A stretch of DNA of 64,000 bases from Aphrophora alni (GCA_963513935.1 OY740774.1:95859668-95923667), one strand, 5' to 3'; shown: positions 11,640-24,719, numbered from the stretch's first letter. Numbers and translations are program-made. Notes: generated by a model from the letters alone, not told the origin.

Positions 11640-13169
11640 ATTTAAACAGACGTTAAAGAGTTTTTACAAACGAATTGAAATCTCGACTTTCAAATATTCT
11701 AAAATAAAATAAAACTCAGTTTAATGATTTAAATAAATTCGTTTTCAATGTACTGCACCGAAAACAGCTGTTTTCTATAACAGCTGAGAGCAACGAAAGT
11801 GATCATTTCTCAATCTCAAATTTAGAGCAAGGAAAAAACGATCAGCTGACTTTCAATTGTTCTAATTTAGTTTCGTCTTTGCCACCAGGAACACTAATGT
11901 TTCTTTTAAATGCATTTGTTCTTTTGAAATGAGCTGATCTTAAATACTTAACAATAGAAGTGTCAAAAGTAAATAGAGGAAATTGTATTGTTGTAATTAC
12001 GTGTATGAAAATGAATGCTGCAAATGTTTGTAACATACCAGATAAGTTATTGATGGAAAAAGCTTCCATATTACTAAACCTACCAAGGAATTCTCGTGAT
12101 TGATTTCAAGTTGTTTTTCTAAACCTTGTAATTGCGTAACACTACTGTCTTACGGGCCGAGTAGATATGTATATACGAGTATTGGAAAGTCTGCACTCGC
12201 TTCGCTCGTGTCAGTATTTACAACCTGCTGGGCCTCGAAGCTATATATAGCTTGAAAGGTTTTCGAAACTATAAGAATGACTTTTCAAATTACATTTTTC
12301 ACAATAACTTCCCTATTGTCATCGTAGAGAAGTCAAATAAATATGATTCACTAAAAACTAATCATTATTACAATAATATGTCTACGTTTTTATTGTTTAT
12401 TATTAGCTTTAATATATATTAAATTAATGAAATATTTAATCACAATCATTGGAACACTGTGTTAAATAAAAGTATTTACTATTAAATTGAAAGGTAATTA
12501 AATCGTTGTAAATAAAAAATGGCTGGTGATTGTATGAGTTTTGACTTGAAAAAATACAAAATTGTAACGTTATAAATAGTAACGTTCCACAGTTTTTAAG
12601 ACGAATATTTTCCTATTATAGATTTTAACCACAACTGATAGGTGAAATTACTTTTGTTGCATTAAAAGTTAGAATAATTTTAAATTAAATCATTGAATCT
12701 AAACTTATAACATTTTATTAACTTTGATTTATATTGAAAAACAAGGAACTACAAATTTAATTTAATTATCTTCCTTTTTTGTCATCTACTGGAAATTCAA
12801 TAAACAATATTTAAAGAGGAGGAGTGAAAGAAAAAAATATTAGGTTTTTTTCAGTGTTAATTATTTTTGAATATATTGCTAAACGAAATCACTAAGCTCC
12901 TTTAACGAACAAAGTAGACTTTGTAAACTAAGACACATGTTATTTTCTACTTTTGGATTATTTTTGACAAAAATTGCGAAATCTGTATTATAATTTACAG
13001 ATTAACAACGTATTATAATTTACGATAATATAATTTTTATATTATAGTTTTATACATCTAAATATCCATTTACATTACTACAAAATTTCTTCTTATACTG
13101 ATAACCGACGGTACTTCATAGAATTCCATGCTATACAAATAAACACACACAAATTCTTTTGTTACATTC
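11640..13169. other. AT-rich stretch with one GC-richer patch
   Basis: No gene seen. At 12140-12260 a GC-richer patch contains CACTCGCTTCGCTCGTG and a perfect 16-bp palindrome, AAGCTATATATAGCTT, at 12238-12253. A 75-codon minus-strand frame at 11842-12069 has no recognisable domain. Confidence 0.5.
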
Positions 13170-13300
13170 TACATATTATTGCTCTGATCGAACTTAGTTT
13201 CGCCAGTTACGGCATTGACGAGGCTTATACAAAGATTTTGTATAAACCTCGTCAATGCCGCAACTGACGAAACCATGGTCGGCTAGACCAATAATATGTA
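13170..13300. repeat. Long foldback (64-bp arms, 3-nt loop)
   Basis: Positions 13170-13233 and 13237-13300 are inverted copies with no gaps, and 54 of 64 positions pair as Watson-Crick. The innermost 30 bp are GC-richer and have only three mismatches. Those three would be G-U pairs in a minus-strand transcript. The outermost bases are TA on both sides, so a TA target duplication (Tc1/mariner-type MITE) is possible. A miRNA-like or siRNA-producing hairpin is an alternative. No coding frame of interest. Confidence 0.8.
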
Positions 13301-14578
13301 TAGTTTGTCAAAAGTTTTTTTGTATGTTCATTTGTAGAAAATTTCTTGATATCCTTTTATTGTATTCAATATTTACTGGAGCATCGTTAATTTAAATTCC
13401 AATTATTATAGATAAGATTTATTTACACAATTGGAAAAGCAGAATGGCAGAACTAAAAACCAAAAAACAAAATATATATAAATATTTATAACTTTTATAA
13501 TAACACCATTTTTGAAACTTGCTATATTCAAAAATATTATATACACTTTATTTATGAACATTGTACACTTTTAACCAAGGTTATTAGTAAAAAATAAATG
13601 CATTTACAAAACTTATTCTAACAAAACCCACTAAAGAACAGATGCACATATAAAATTCTATGTCACTAGTATTTCGTCCTGTAAGACGCAGCAGAAACAG
13701 TATATTCTACATAATATATACATTGTTCGATGTAGTGTTTTAAATATATATAAAAGGAACTGTTGTTTTTACAGAGTATACAGTATAATATTAAGATATT
13801 TAAGAACAAAAAGATAACTTACATAAAAAGTACAGTATATAAAATACAGACATTAAAACATTTATAAAATTTATTAATATGAATAATACAACAGACAAAA
13901 AGCGGATATAGTTACTGAAACAACACCATAGTTTAAAATAAAATTTTAACTAAATATGTAAATCAGATAAGTGGTCCCTGTAAAATAAAAACCACAGAAT
14001 GCACACCTAACATAAAATAATGAAACTGAAAGAACACTGAATATAAAAACAGACGAAACCACTTGTAATATTGTAGTGCCTTTCGAACTAACAGCTCTGT
14101 TAAATGTAACATTCAGTAATAGCATCCACAAAACACACAAACTTCATCAAATAACCCTTCAAAGTCAATTTAAACTAAATCACATTCTGTTCGAAGATAC
14201 AAAGCCAAACAAGAGTTTAAAATTGCATCCTTACACAACCTATTGTCACTAGAAAAATCTATCAAACTCAAGTGCCCCTAAAAATAAAGTTTGTTTTTTT
14301 TACCTCTTTACTATCAAGTCTGACCGTTTCAAGCGGAAACTATTATGGCTGTGATTATTTTGACTCTAAAAAACGTTATTCACTATAAAGGTTTTATTGA
14401 GTTGAACGTGGACAAGTTTGTGCAAATATTGTATTACTATAGGTTAAATTAAACTAAAGTTTTGCTACTTTCAATATGTTTCCAAATGAATCAAGGCAAC
14501 AACAAGATGACCGACGGGAGCCATCTCTAAAATGACTTTTTGTCTCCTGAGTCTTGAAAATGAGTCTCGAAACTGAAA

Positions 14579-14632
<54 letters not shown>

Positions 14633-16961
14633 CCTACAAGAGTTAGGGTATACTTCGTTTCAAGCGAAACAAAAAAAATCGTCTAGGAATAAATTGTTTT
14701 CAACAAAATTTTATGTTTTTAAAGCATACTTCTGTTTAATTAAATACCAACTGTCGATTATTGATGTATATTTTGTGACTAATTACCTAACAACGTTTTG
14801 TAATTTTTACTAAACATATAAAGTACTCAAAACATTATATTATCACGGTATATTATACATTTTTTTTTTTATATTAACAACACGTTTTTAACCGCTCCTA
14901 TATAATCCAAATACCTACAAATATAGTAATTTATTCCCAACACATCTCCTCACTAACTCATGCAAATACCGTTTCATTCGATGTAATTCAGACTTTGTAA
15001 TCTCCATAGTGCTCAATACATCAAAGGCTACCTTAACCAAGGCTTTGAGTTTGTGTTACAAATCAGAAGTATATATGATTTGAAATATTTTATATATTCA
15101 TAATAAACAGTATTTGAAGTATTAGTCATTTTCTTCAAAGCCTTTTAAAGACATGTTTTTGTCTGTGGTGTAAAGATATACAAACAATTAAAGTAATAGA
15201 AAAAAAAAAGAAATAAATCTATTTCAACATTATTAGTGAGTTTTGTTCAAAAACCATATAGAATAACATTTATGTTATTATTATAATGTTGTATTGTGTA
15301 TGAGAATGGTATGTATGTATTTGCATATTGTTAATACGTACATATATTACATATTTATGTATGGAATTATTTGTCTTCATAAATGTACATCTGACAATCT
15401 ATTTATTAGTTAGGTCTGCTAAATTTTTTTCATCTTCCAATGTGTAATTAGGACATTGAGTTCCCATTAATAATTTACTTCATTAGCAGTTAGTATTAGA
15501 TTATACTATCACACCTAACTTTTAACGCCTACTCCCAAATCTGATTTTACTCAAGAACTAACAATACAAAAATATGTACAATATATTTAAACACTCAATT
15601 TAAAAAATATTTATGTACAAAAGTAATTACTTTTGGCTATGTTACTATTAATATTTTTTTAAGAAAACAAATCTAATTATCTGTACACATATTTATAATA
15701 ATATTATGACAGTAAAATCAAATCTCAATAATTAAATGTTTCTTAAAAAGCTGGTTTTTCTGTATTCTTTTAATGTGACGCACGAAGAACAAATTAAAAA
15801 TGACCGAATAATGTGAGTTAAAATATAGTCAATTATTTGATAACGGAGATACTTTCTTGTGTTTATGGCTCAAATCAATGGTCTAATTTTAATTCATTAT
15901 AAAAACTAATTTCGTGACAGAGTAGTAATTGAAATTTATTAATATTATTACTTAAAATAATTATAGTTTTAAATTTATTTAATAAAACCTTTATTTTCCG
16001 AATCACAACACGTTAAACAGATATTTAAAAAAATTACAATTTTACAATATAAAACCTTCAACAATATCATACATTGTTTACAATCATTTATCTTCAATGT
16101 GAGTTCAAGTTACTTGAGGAAGAGATATTCTATAAATAATGTTAATACCATAATAATATCTTTCTAAATTATCACGTAAAATGCTGTTTCGTTATCCTTT
16201 TGTCAGCCAGGATATATATGTAACACATTAATTACTACACTTTAAAGAAAGATAATTCAAAAGTATAGTTGTACTATAAGTTTTAATGAAGCACCAAACT
16301 CATTAAAACAGGCAACAAGAAATTATTTTATTAGTTTTGATATATTTTTTTATATAATCCTTTATATAATCACGGATAACCTATTTCGGCATAAATATAC
16401 ATAGTTAATTTGATTTATTCAAATACCACGACAGAAGCGGAGAATTGTTACAATTATATAATGCTCAAATATTTTAATGCAATAAACACGACGTACGTTT
16501 AATATAATATTCTTGCAGCTGTCAGAACCCACTCGAAGTCTATTTTGAATTTACATGCAAAACCTTTTCATAAATACCAAAGCTGTCATTGTGAATTAAC
16601 ATTTAAATTAGGTCTCTTTTAATGGTTACTGTTATTACGTCACACAATTATCGCTATAATCTGTCACATGGAAGTAGAGAGGACGATGGTATAATTTTAT
16701 TTTCCAAAACGTGTTTTATTATTGTATTTTCCCACGTAAAATTTCACTCAATCATAATATTACTTTATATAATTTTTGTGGAAAAATTAAACCTCGTTAG
16801 AGAAAAATTACTAAAATGCATTTTTAAATGTCTGGAAGTAGTCTTTTAGTTTGGAAACATCCATCCTCCGTGTAGCCAATCGTCTCAGAATGGACCAACA
16901 AGGATACTCATATATTTTGTAAAATAAATTTTGAATCATTCATGATGATTGTTTAAACGAA
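13301..16961. other. AT-rich stretch with one (AT)n tract
   Basis: No gene or dispersed repeat recognised apart from the microsatellite at 14581. Frames at 13946-14140 (minus) and 16622-16849 (plus) have chance-like composition. Confidence 0.5.
14581..14629. repeat. (TA)n microsatellite
   Basis: About 49 bp of perfect alternating T/A. Confidence 0.97.
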
Positions 16962-17344
16962 AGACTTATAGTACTACTTTACTTTAGCCAACGCCCGTCG
17001 GTGGCGGTTGTGCCTTTTGACGCCGAGCCTCCCAGTATCGCATTGTGAGATCGTCAGGAAGATGGTTTAGTTTAGGACAGATGAGGAGTTGACTTCCCAC
17101 CATGATTCCGGTTGAGCAGAGAGGGCATGTGTCTGAGTCAGCCAAGCCAAGGCGGTGTAGGTGGGCCTGCAGGTAGTCGTGCCCAGTTTCCAGACGGAAC
17201 CTTGCAACAGCGTCACTTCTCTTCAGATCAGCAGGCATGTGCCCTGGGGTCACAAGGTTCTCCCACATTTTGCCTATACTTAAGCCTTTCAGGAGGTTCT
17301 TAGTGTACCTAGATATGGTGGTATCATATAGTAGACTTATAGTA
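16962..17344 (-). mobile_element. 5'-truncated non-LTR retrotransposon with 12-bp target-site duplication
   Basis: AGACTTATAGTA occurs perfectly at 16962-16973 and 17333-17344. Between the copies lies a 359-bp insert with much higher GC content than its flanks. It encodes the C-terminal end of a LINE ORF2 on the minus strand. After the stop codon comes only a short AT-rich tail, TAAAGTAAAGTAG, immediately before the left duplication, as expected for the 3' end of a LINE that ends in a simple repeat. The 5' end is cut off inside the ORF, which is the normal outcome of target-primed reverse transcription. The intact duplication suggests a fairly recent insertion. Confidence 0.9.
16984..17331 (-). 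pseudogene. LINE ORF2 C-terminal fragment (region after the RNase H position, zinc-knuckle-like)
   Basis: The open frame runs from the truncation point to a TAA at 16984-16986, about 115 codons. It has no native start; the internal Met at 17268 is not a true start. It shows the typical LINE C-terminal order: a basic helix, ADLKRSDAVARFRLETGHDY, then AHLHRLGL, then CPLC about 65 residues into the 94-residue part after Met 17268, then QLLICPKLN, ending with RYWEARRQKA. In related elements the zinc knuckle reads C-x2-C-xn-H-x4-C. Here the expected His position appears to be Gln (GSQLLICP). The fragment cannot transpose by itself. I place it in the I/Jockey/R1 group of LINEs by similarity of layout, without certainty. 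Confidence 0.85.
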
Positions 17345-19790
17345 GAAACATGAAAAACATTTATGTCTTATTAAATCTATATCAGTATCCAATACAATAT
17401 ATTTAAAAATTTAGTGTTTTTGTCACTAAATTCGCCTTTGATATATTAAGTGGGAAATACCAATAACTCATATAGTATCATTGTGCTGTTATACAATAAA
17501 TGGTGTAATTTGGTTTTAGTTCTGTATCATATGTTTAATCAAATTACGGTGACAAATATCATGCTATTATCTTCCTAATATACTTTGTCTCCTTATGTAT
17601 AAAATAAAATACTTCAGAACTGAAACTAAACATTGAGAAATAAATAATATTTAACAGAAATCTCAATGAAACAATTATTTTTATAGGGAGACGTTTCTAT
17701 CAACTCTCGAAGAATGTTATTGAAATACGTAGACAACTTTTATTTACTTTCGACTTGGGTTAATTCATTTATAATAGACAATACAATGGTGATAAAAATA
17801 CGACATACATGGGATGTTTTTTATATCACATTTTTATTAATTTATTAGTATTAACCCCTAAAATTTTACTCTATATCGTTTACACACTTACAAATAACTG
17901 TGTAATAAAAAAAATTAACTTAATATAAGATTTGTTTAACCTTCGGTGTGTTATTAATATTTAAATTTAATGGATAATTATTATCATTGTAGATAAATAG
18001 ATCGGCACATAAAGGCCCGTTGCATGGCCCACAAAATGCAGTATAGAGAATGTTGAGGAACTGAATCGTAGAATGCAATATGTCATCTTTATTTTAATTG
18101 ATCATTCGACAATGAAGGCAACAAATAATGTATTCATAATAACTATCTCTTACTTAGCAAAGTATGGTGGTTCGATTTACCACAGGTTATAACATACATC
18201 ACTGCTTTGTTGAAGAATGATTCTTTTTTTTTTTGTACTAAGCTTATAATTACACTAGATTTTAGCAAGTTTTTAATAATTGCAAAAATCATTTGTTTTA
18301 ATTGTACTGAAAAATCAGTATTTATATATCCCAGACTATGCTTACTTACATTTATATCTCGATTCAACAATGGAAAGTATTAAATATTGCCACATGAACA
18401 TTTTATAGAAGTTAATTTTCCTTCTAAATTTCTCTTAATAATTAGTATTAGTTGATAGTTAAAATTATATATATAAAAAGAAATGTCATAATTGGAATAT
18501 TAAATAAAATAGTTTTTAAAAAATACTAAAAATTATGGATAAAATCTAAATGTTCCATATTTTCAAAATACAATTCATTTTAAAGAATAAAAAAGACGAA
18601 ATAGTTGTTGTAACAGAGGTTTATTTTATAATATAATGTTATTTAAAATTACATTTTCATTACTCAGGTAATTTTTAGATCAAATATATGAATTCTATAT
18701 GTTCAACTAATTGGTTATATAATACATTCAACTATCGATAGTTGACTTATTTAAAAATCCATGGCAGCTCATATATCCACAGTGTTAATTTTAATTGCTA
18801 TATGATATTGTAAAAAATAATTATTTAAATTCCAAATACGTAATCAATAAAATCATTCGTACTTGCTGATGAGCATGTCGACAACTTTATTGGAATTTCG
18901 TGACATTTGTATATAAATATTATAAAATACCAATTTATAATGTGTATTTATCAATAAAAAGGGTCTTTAAATTCTTAACATGTCCATGTATTGTTAAATG
19001 AAATCAACTATAAAAAAAATGTTTAATGAGTTGAAGATATTTTGTTTCAATTTTATAACATTCAAGAGAAATTTAAAATTAATCCAACAGACTTCTAATA
19101 TATTTCACAGACCAATCTTACATGTTCGTTAAGGGTTTGTCAATGATAAAATAAAGTTACTTTACTGAATAATGTTAGATCTGCTTTACGATGTGCTTCA
19201 TTAGTCGTAATTGTAAAACTCAAAGTTTCCTCTCTTTCCAGTAAAATGAATTTATAAATTCCTCTTCAAATTATAATTTTATAGTTTAAATAGATTGATT
19301 TTTAATAAGGTTGTTAAAGAGGAATGATTGAAGTTAGTAATCCAATGTCTTTTTATGTTTTGTTGAATCTCAGCAGTTGCAAAATAGGTTGTGTGTTTAG
19401 TTAAAATGTATTCTCACCATACGTTGAAATCTTGTAACGTAATCGAATTATGTCTACGGGGGGGGTTGTGTTATTGTTAAAAATAGTAGCAGTATGTTGT
19501 ATGTTATTATAAAAATGTAGTGTAATACTGTTGGAAATGGTAACTTGAGTAAGAGGGACTAAAATAAATAACAATAATAAAAACCGCCAGGAAACCGCAA
19601 AGAATACAAAGTTGCTGCTTCTCAGGAATGTCCACCACCTCATCCAACCACTTCACAATAACAGAGTAACTAGTAACAGAGTAAATAAAAGAAATATTAC
19701 GAGCTTTCATTAATTGCCAACTTAAGTGTGTGTTAAATACAGGACATAAATTAATAAAGAAATACATCAAATGTTCTCCAGTTTTGTTAT
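17345..19790. other. AT-rich stretch, nothing recognised
   Basis: All frames are short. A small GC-richer patch at about 18000-18080 (with GGCCCGTTGCATGGCCC) has no identified meaning. Confidence 0.5.
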
Positions 19791-19989
19791 TATTAGGTGT
19801 TTTGGGAAAGTACCATTTTTTTAAATACTAGAATTTTACCAAATAATAACTTTACATTATGAACTTTGGAAGTTACAAATAACAAAAAATGAAACTTTAA
19901 TGGAAATTAGCTATACTTTTAAATAGATTTAAATGTTATTTTTGAGCTTACAAAAATGAGGGATGTTTGGGGATACAAAACCTATTTGT

Positions 19990-20360
19990 AACCCCAACGG
20001 TTCAAAAGTTACCTGTTGTAACATTTTAGGTGGGTATCAAATATTTGTAGGCCTACCAACCGTTTCATTTTCTGAATTCTAACTGCTTGTAAATTATTAA
20101 ATGGCTAAAAATAAAAAATACCAAAGAATGAAAATTCTTAAAATATTGTTTAACACCTTAAATATCATAAAATACAGGATGTTCCATAGCAAATTTCGAA
20201 GCTGGCTGCCATATTGGAAAATTACGGGATTTAAATATATTGTACTTAATGTATTTTTAAACTCCATTAAAAACAAAGGAAAGTTCACTTTTAAAGTACT
20301 CTAGCATATTTATAATTTAAAAGTTAGCTATTGATTATTTTAGGTGGGACACCAAGTATA
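19990..20360. repeat. Decayed interspersed repeat with internal direct repeat
   Basis: The segment TCAAAAGTTACCTGTTG...TTTTAGGTGGG at 20001-20045 recurs in diverged form (TTAAAAGTTAGCTATTG...TTTTAGGTGGG) at 20315-20360. Between them ACAGGATGTTCCATAG and GGCTGCCATATTGGAAAA resemble repeat words that I associate with insect interspersed elements. The overlapping frames on both strands (20097-20304) are not credible genes. Confidence 0.4.
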
Positions 20361-20889
20361 GTGCATTCTTGTGCCATAAATTAAATACATATTAATTTGT
20401 GTCAGTATTTTTATTGTCGTAAAGGAATCTCGTTAGTTTACAATGATTATTAATATATTAGCTAGAGTTGGTAATACTTATAAATAGTTGGATGGTTAAT
20501 ATTAAAAATATTACCATGCCTCATTTAATATTTGATTACTTTCAAGCATACAAATTTTAAAAAATCAATAAAAAATGAAAGTTGAGGTTAAGACATTTGA
20601 TAAATTGATTACTTTGAACATTATAGACATAAAGTCTCTCACTGAAACCATTAAAAATCTTGTCAGTGAAGCTTTATTCAGTACTGGACATTAACTAATT
20701 TCTCAAAGTCCTCCAATAGCTCCTGAGAGAAAAATCGTATTTAGTTTTATAAAGATTAATCTCCTTCTTTCACATAGTGAACGACATCTCAATAGAGTCA
20801 TTTATCTTTTCCAGTCTACAAAGTGTCACTGAGAAAAGTTTTTTAACAGAATACCAACTTTTAATTTACTGTAACTTACAATTAGCTTT

Positions 20890-20891
<2 letters not shown>

Positions 20892-20985
<94 letters not shown>
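20892..20985. repeat. (TA)n microsatellite, longest in the window
   Basis: About 94 bp of perfect alternating T/A. A 72-codon frame translating it as repeated Tyr-Ile is an artefact. Confidence 0.97.
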
Positions 20986-20987
<2 letters not shown>

Positions 20988-21203
20988 AATCGTAGAGGTC
21001 TTACATAAATTTTTTTTTTGTCAGACATCGAAAACTTTTATATCTGTTTATATCCTACATTATAAAAGACTCCTTGTTCCGTCGTTTGAAAATTAAACGG
21101 TTTAATAATTTATGTTTGTTGAAAAACAACAAAAACGCTTATATTGTTAAATCAGTTAATTTTATTTTGAAGAATATTATCCATTTATTGATATATTTAC
21201 GAA

Positions 21204-21220
21204 TAACCTAACCTAACCTA
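21204..21220 (-). repeat. Three-unit TTAGG tract
   Basis: TAACCTAACCTAACCTA is a little over three units of CCTAA, the complement of the arthropod telomere repeat. It is a short interstitial copy. Confidence 0.55.
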
Positions 21221-23544
21221 TTCATAAAAATAACCAATGGACAATAACTTTAGAAAGGTCAAGGCCTGCTTCATTTAATTTCAACCACGTAATCTGTTAT
21301 CACTACTCTGACATCCATTCCCTGTGATTGAAGCTTGTAGATACAGAATGACGTATCATCAATGCTAATCACCTAACATTTATTTTTTAATTCAATATGT
21401 TAAAGCGCTGTACAGATTGTAATAACTACAAAATATTAATGAGCAGTTATGGGAACGTATTTTAGTCAACATTACGAGTAGAATATAAAATTAATCAAAA
21501 TCATATATAGATTATGACATTATAGGAGTTACAACAAAACGGGCTGGGAGATATCCTTTATCAAAAGGTTGCAGTGATTTATCTTTTGTTGTTTGTTTAT
21601 CAGTTAAAAACTATATACGGATTTATATATTATATATTAACGAATGTTGTACTCAATTTAAGTAAGGTTAACGACCTGCTGCTTGCTAAGAAGTAATTAA
21701 TTACATTACAAGCAAGTTTACTCAAGTGACATTCTTTGTTGCAGCTTCTGAAATTAATCAATTTACATGGAATAGCTTAAAGAGGTGAAAGGTTTCTTTC
21801 ATCATTCAGTGCAGAATGCGAAATTAAGTTCCTGTAACTTAAGTAAGCGATCATTGATTGCTCTGGTGGAAAATTATTTGGACTTGGAAAGATCCAGACC
21901 ACTTATATTTTGTATATTTTCTCAATCAAGTAGAATGACGTTAACTTTTTATGTATTTATTTATTTAATGACGGCTAGACGAAAACTCTCTCTTTTTTCT
22001 ATATTCTTTTTATTACAGATGATACAGTAATATAATTTTAAATAGATAATAAATTTGGAATAATATTGTTACAAATCTTTCTTATTATATAATATTTTAT
22101 TAACCACATTAAAATAGAAAACTATCTATATGTAAACTCCGTAATGATGTCAAAGTAGTGTTCAAACTATAATATTTTTGATTTCAGTAAAACTTTTTGT
22201 AAATAAATTAATGAATGTTTAAAAAGTAACTGAACGATAAATTATTGATTAATACGGTTATTTATTAAAAATTGTGATTTTTAAATGTTGAATTACAATA
22301 AATTTTATGTTCTGTCTTTTTATCAACAACAGGAGAATGTATACATATTATTAGCATTGTCTTTATAGACAAAAACACTATTAATTATAACAATGCAAGA
22401 CTATTATTGTCGTAATTTTGTTATATAATGAAGCTCAAAACAAAAGCAAAAAAAGTAATCAACACTATCCTTCTATACAATATCAAATAGGTATAGGTAA
22501 ACACGAGATTTATAAATATACCTTTGTTTTAGATGAAATGTCTGAACGTACTATAAAGCGAAAATTCAACTCCGTGTTAAAGAAAACATACAGTTCTAAT
22601 GACATTTTTTAACGTATTTTTTTTTAGCATAAAAAGAACCACAATAGTGTTTAGGGGATCATTTTTGTATTTTAGAAATTATAATTATAAATTTATTTAA
22701 ATTTTATTTACAATTTATAAGATTAGGTTGTGGTTCTTTGATCGTGATAATTCACAAATCAAGGTTTTACCTGAAACGTCTCTACAGATTATTATATAAG
22801 ATAGGTTTTTTTAAAAAGGAGCTATTGTTTTGTTTCAACGTCTACAACGAAAATATCTAATTCGGTGTGTTTAGTACTTTTTAGCAGGATTTAAAATAAT
22901 ATTTAAAAGTTGTAAAACCTTGTTTAAGATAGTATTAAAAAAATCGATCTACAAATTTTTGTTATAGTTCACTCTCCGGATAACGAATATTCAAGAATGA
23001 AGATAGATAGAAAAATAGTTTGATAGAGAGAGATATCATTTTGAACATACACATACAAACATCGAAAGAGATATTAAACAGTAATTAAAGATTCTAATGA
23101 GAACCAGAAAAAATAGAATTCACATGTATGTTTAAAGAATGAATGAATTATAAATTCATTTAAAACAGAGTTATTAACTCTTTAAAAATATTTTGTGTAT
23201 AGAGAGATACGACGAGTTTCCTATGTATGTACAAAATATTTTTGAATATTATAATAATTAATAATTTACTACAATATATTATAGAAATAAAATTATTAAA
23301 TATACCTTTAAAAAATAATCCTAAATGAAAAAAATTTAGAACCCTTTCTTTACTACCTTTCTGAATTACATAATATTATTAAGAATGTGTAGGCTGTAAG
23401 AACAAAGAAATACCTTCTAATACTTAATTTTACTGTTTTATTCAAAATTTACAAGATTTATACCACTATGAAGAAATAATATTAATAATTACCTATCATA
23501 ATATTACATATAGGTATTTTTGATATTTTTAAGCAATAAATTTA

Positions 23545-23820
23545 TGCTAATAGCAATAATAAATTACGACAAAATGCTAGAGCCGTATCGAAGTTGTATC
23601 TAACTTTGTGATTGAGATCCTGTTTTATAACCTAATCCATCCGAAACAGTTTAAAACTTTCTAATAGTCGGGCTTTAAAAGTAATAAAATGATCGTTATT
23701 CGCTTTTCTTTGTAACTCATAAACCATTATGTTGGAAATAACTTCGCACATTATGAAAATAGTAAATTTAATGGTATTATCGTCTTTTTGTGAATATACT
23801 AACATAAACAAGTAATTAAA
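23545..23820 (-). repeat. Dispersed repeat family C, copy 1
   Basis: The reverse complement of this region aligns along about 275 bp with 33655-33935. Over the best 125 bp, identity is roughly 85% by eye. Shared blocks include TTTATTACTTTTAAAGCC, GACTATTA, TTCGGATGGATTA and ACAAAGTTAGAT, with TACCATTAA, AATGTGC and TCACAAAAAG further upstream. No common open frame exists, so a non-coding element (SINE, MITE or LTR piece) is likely. Confidence 0.8.
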
Positions 23821-23966
23821 TATAATTACAAATCTTTAACTAATTTTAATTCATAAATTATTCTACTACACCTAGTAGCAGTCGATTTTATTGTTTGCAG
23901 GTTGATGTGTTTTCCCGTTAGCACACCCCATATGAGAAAACTGCAGTGTCAGGACTTGTGATCGGT

Positions 23967-23980
23967 AGATTGTACAATCT
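23967..23980. repeat. 14-bp perfect palindrome
   Basis: AGATTGTACAATCT is fully self-complementary, in a slightly GC-richer patch. Function unknown. Confidence 0.6.
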
Positions 23981-24597
23981 CAACACAGTTCAGAAAATAT
24001 AATGGAATAGATGACAAAGTTTTGTACATACTGAATAATAATAAATTTAAGCGTATGTAATTTAAAATTTAAAAAATGGAATATCAATTGTCTATAATTG
24101 AAAAAAAAAATCAAGAAACTGTAATAATTTTCAGTAGCAGTGAACGACTGTTAGGGCACATCAGAAGGAAATGAAATATATCGTCTCTATCTTGCTTTTA
24201 AATAATAATATTTTTGTAGAAAGTGGCAAGTCACCATACAAATATTATACCTCATTCCATAGGTTAGTTTTTCCCCCAACAAATAACTCGACCTTCAATT
24301 TGTTTGAGATATTTTAACTTGTATTGACACAATGTTTTTATTACATGTTTAATCTTTAAATTTAGTCACACAGGTAAATTTACTTACACAGTCGTAATAA
24401 TTTAAATTAATCGATTAAACAATCAAATCAATTAAGACCATAAAAATAATAAAATTAATTGAACTAATCATCTTTCTTATCACATGGTTACATGTTATTA
24501 ACTTTTTTATTCCTTGAATGAAATGAAATTTGAAACAACACAACAATTTAAACAAATTAAAAGAACTAGAACAAAATAAATCATTAACTAACATATT

Positions 24598-24719
24598 ATA
24601 ATGATTCGAATTTTCCCCTAGCCTTAGTGAAATAATAAATAAAGAACAATAATTCAGATAATTGTGTTTTATTTTGAAGTTTCTAGTAATTGTGGTTAGG
24701 GGAAAATTCGAACCATTAT
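24598..24719. mobile_element. Foldback MITE-like element, 122 bp
   Basis: 26-bp terminal arms at 24598-24623 and 24694-24719 differ at two positions only. They contain ATTCGAATTTTCCCCTA and its complement. The interior also folds (AAATAATAAATAAAG facing TTTATTTTGAAG-like sequence), so the whole unit forms one long hairpin. No coding capacity. One arm read on the minus strand gives GGTTCGAATTTTCC, resembling a pol III B box, which may be chance. It sits 81 bp from the integrase relic. Confidence 0.7.

Larger units (their letters stand above)
20361..23544. other. AT-rich stretch with one long (AT)n tract
   Basis: No gene is recognised. It includes the (AT)n tract at 20892 and the TTAGG-type tract at 21204. 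Confidence 0.5.

Noticed and set aside
12190..12253. GC-richer patch with CGCTTCGCTCG and a 16-bp palindrome as a regulatory element
   Set aside because: No core promoter motif or repeat partner nearby. The palindrome is mostly AT and could be chance.
13666..13706. Possible hammerhead on the minus strand (CTGCTGC, GTC-loop-GAC, GAAA, TACTAGTG)
   Set aside because: The first box reads CTGCTGC, losing the invariant A of CUGANGA and the last A, and stem I does not pair. At best a decayed relic.
20777..20995. 72-codon frame ending in repeated Tyr-Ile
   Set aside because: It is the (TA)n microsatellite read as protein. The frames at 8255-8470 and 41094-41285 have the same cause.
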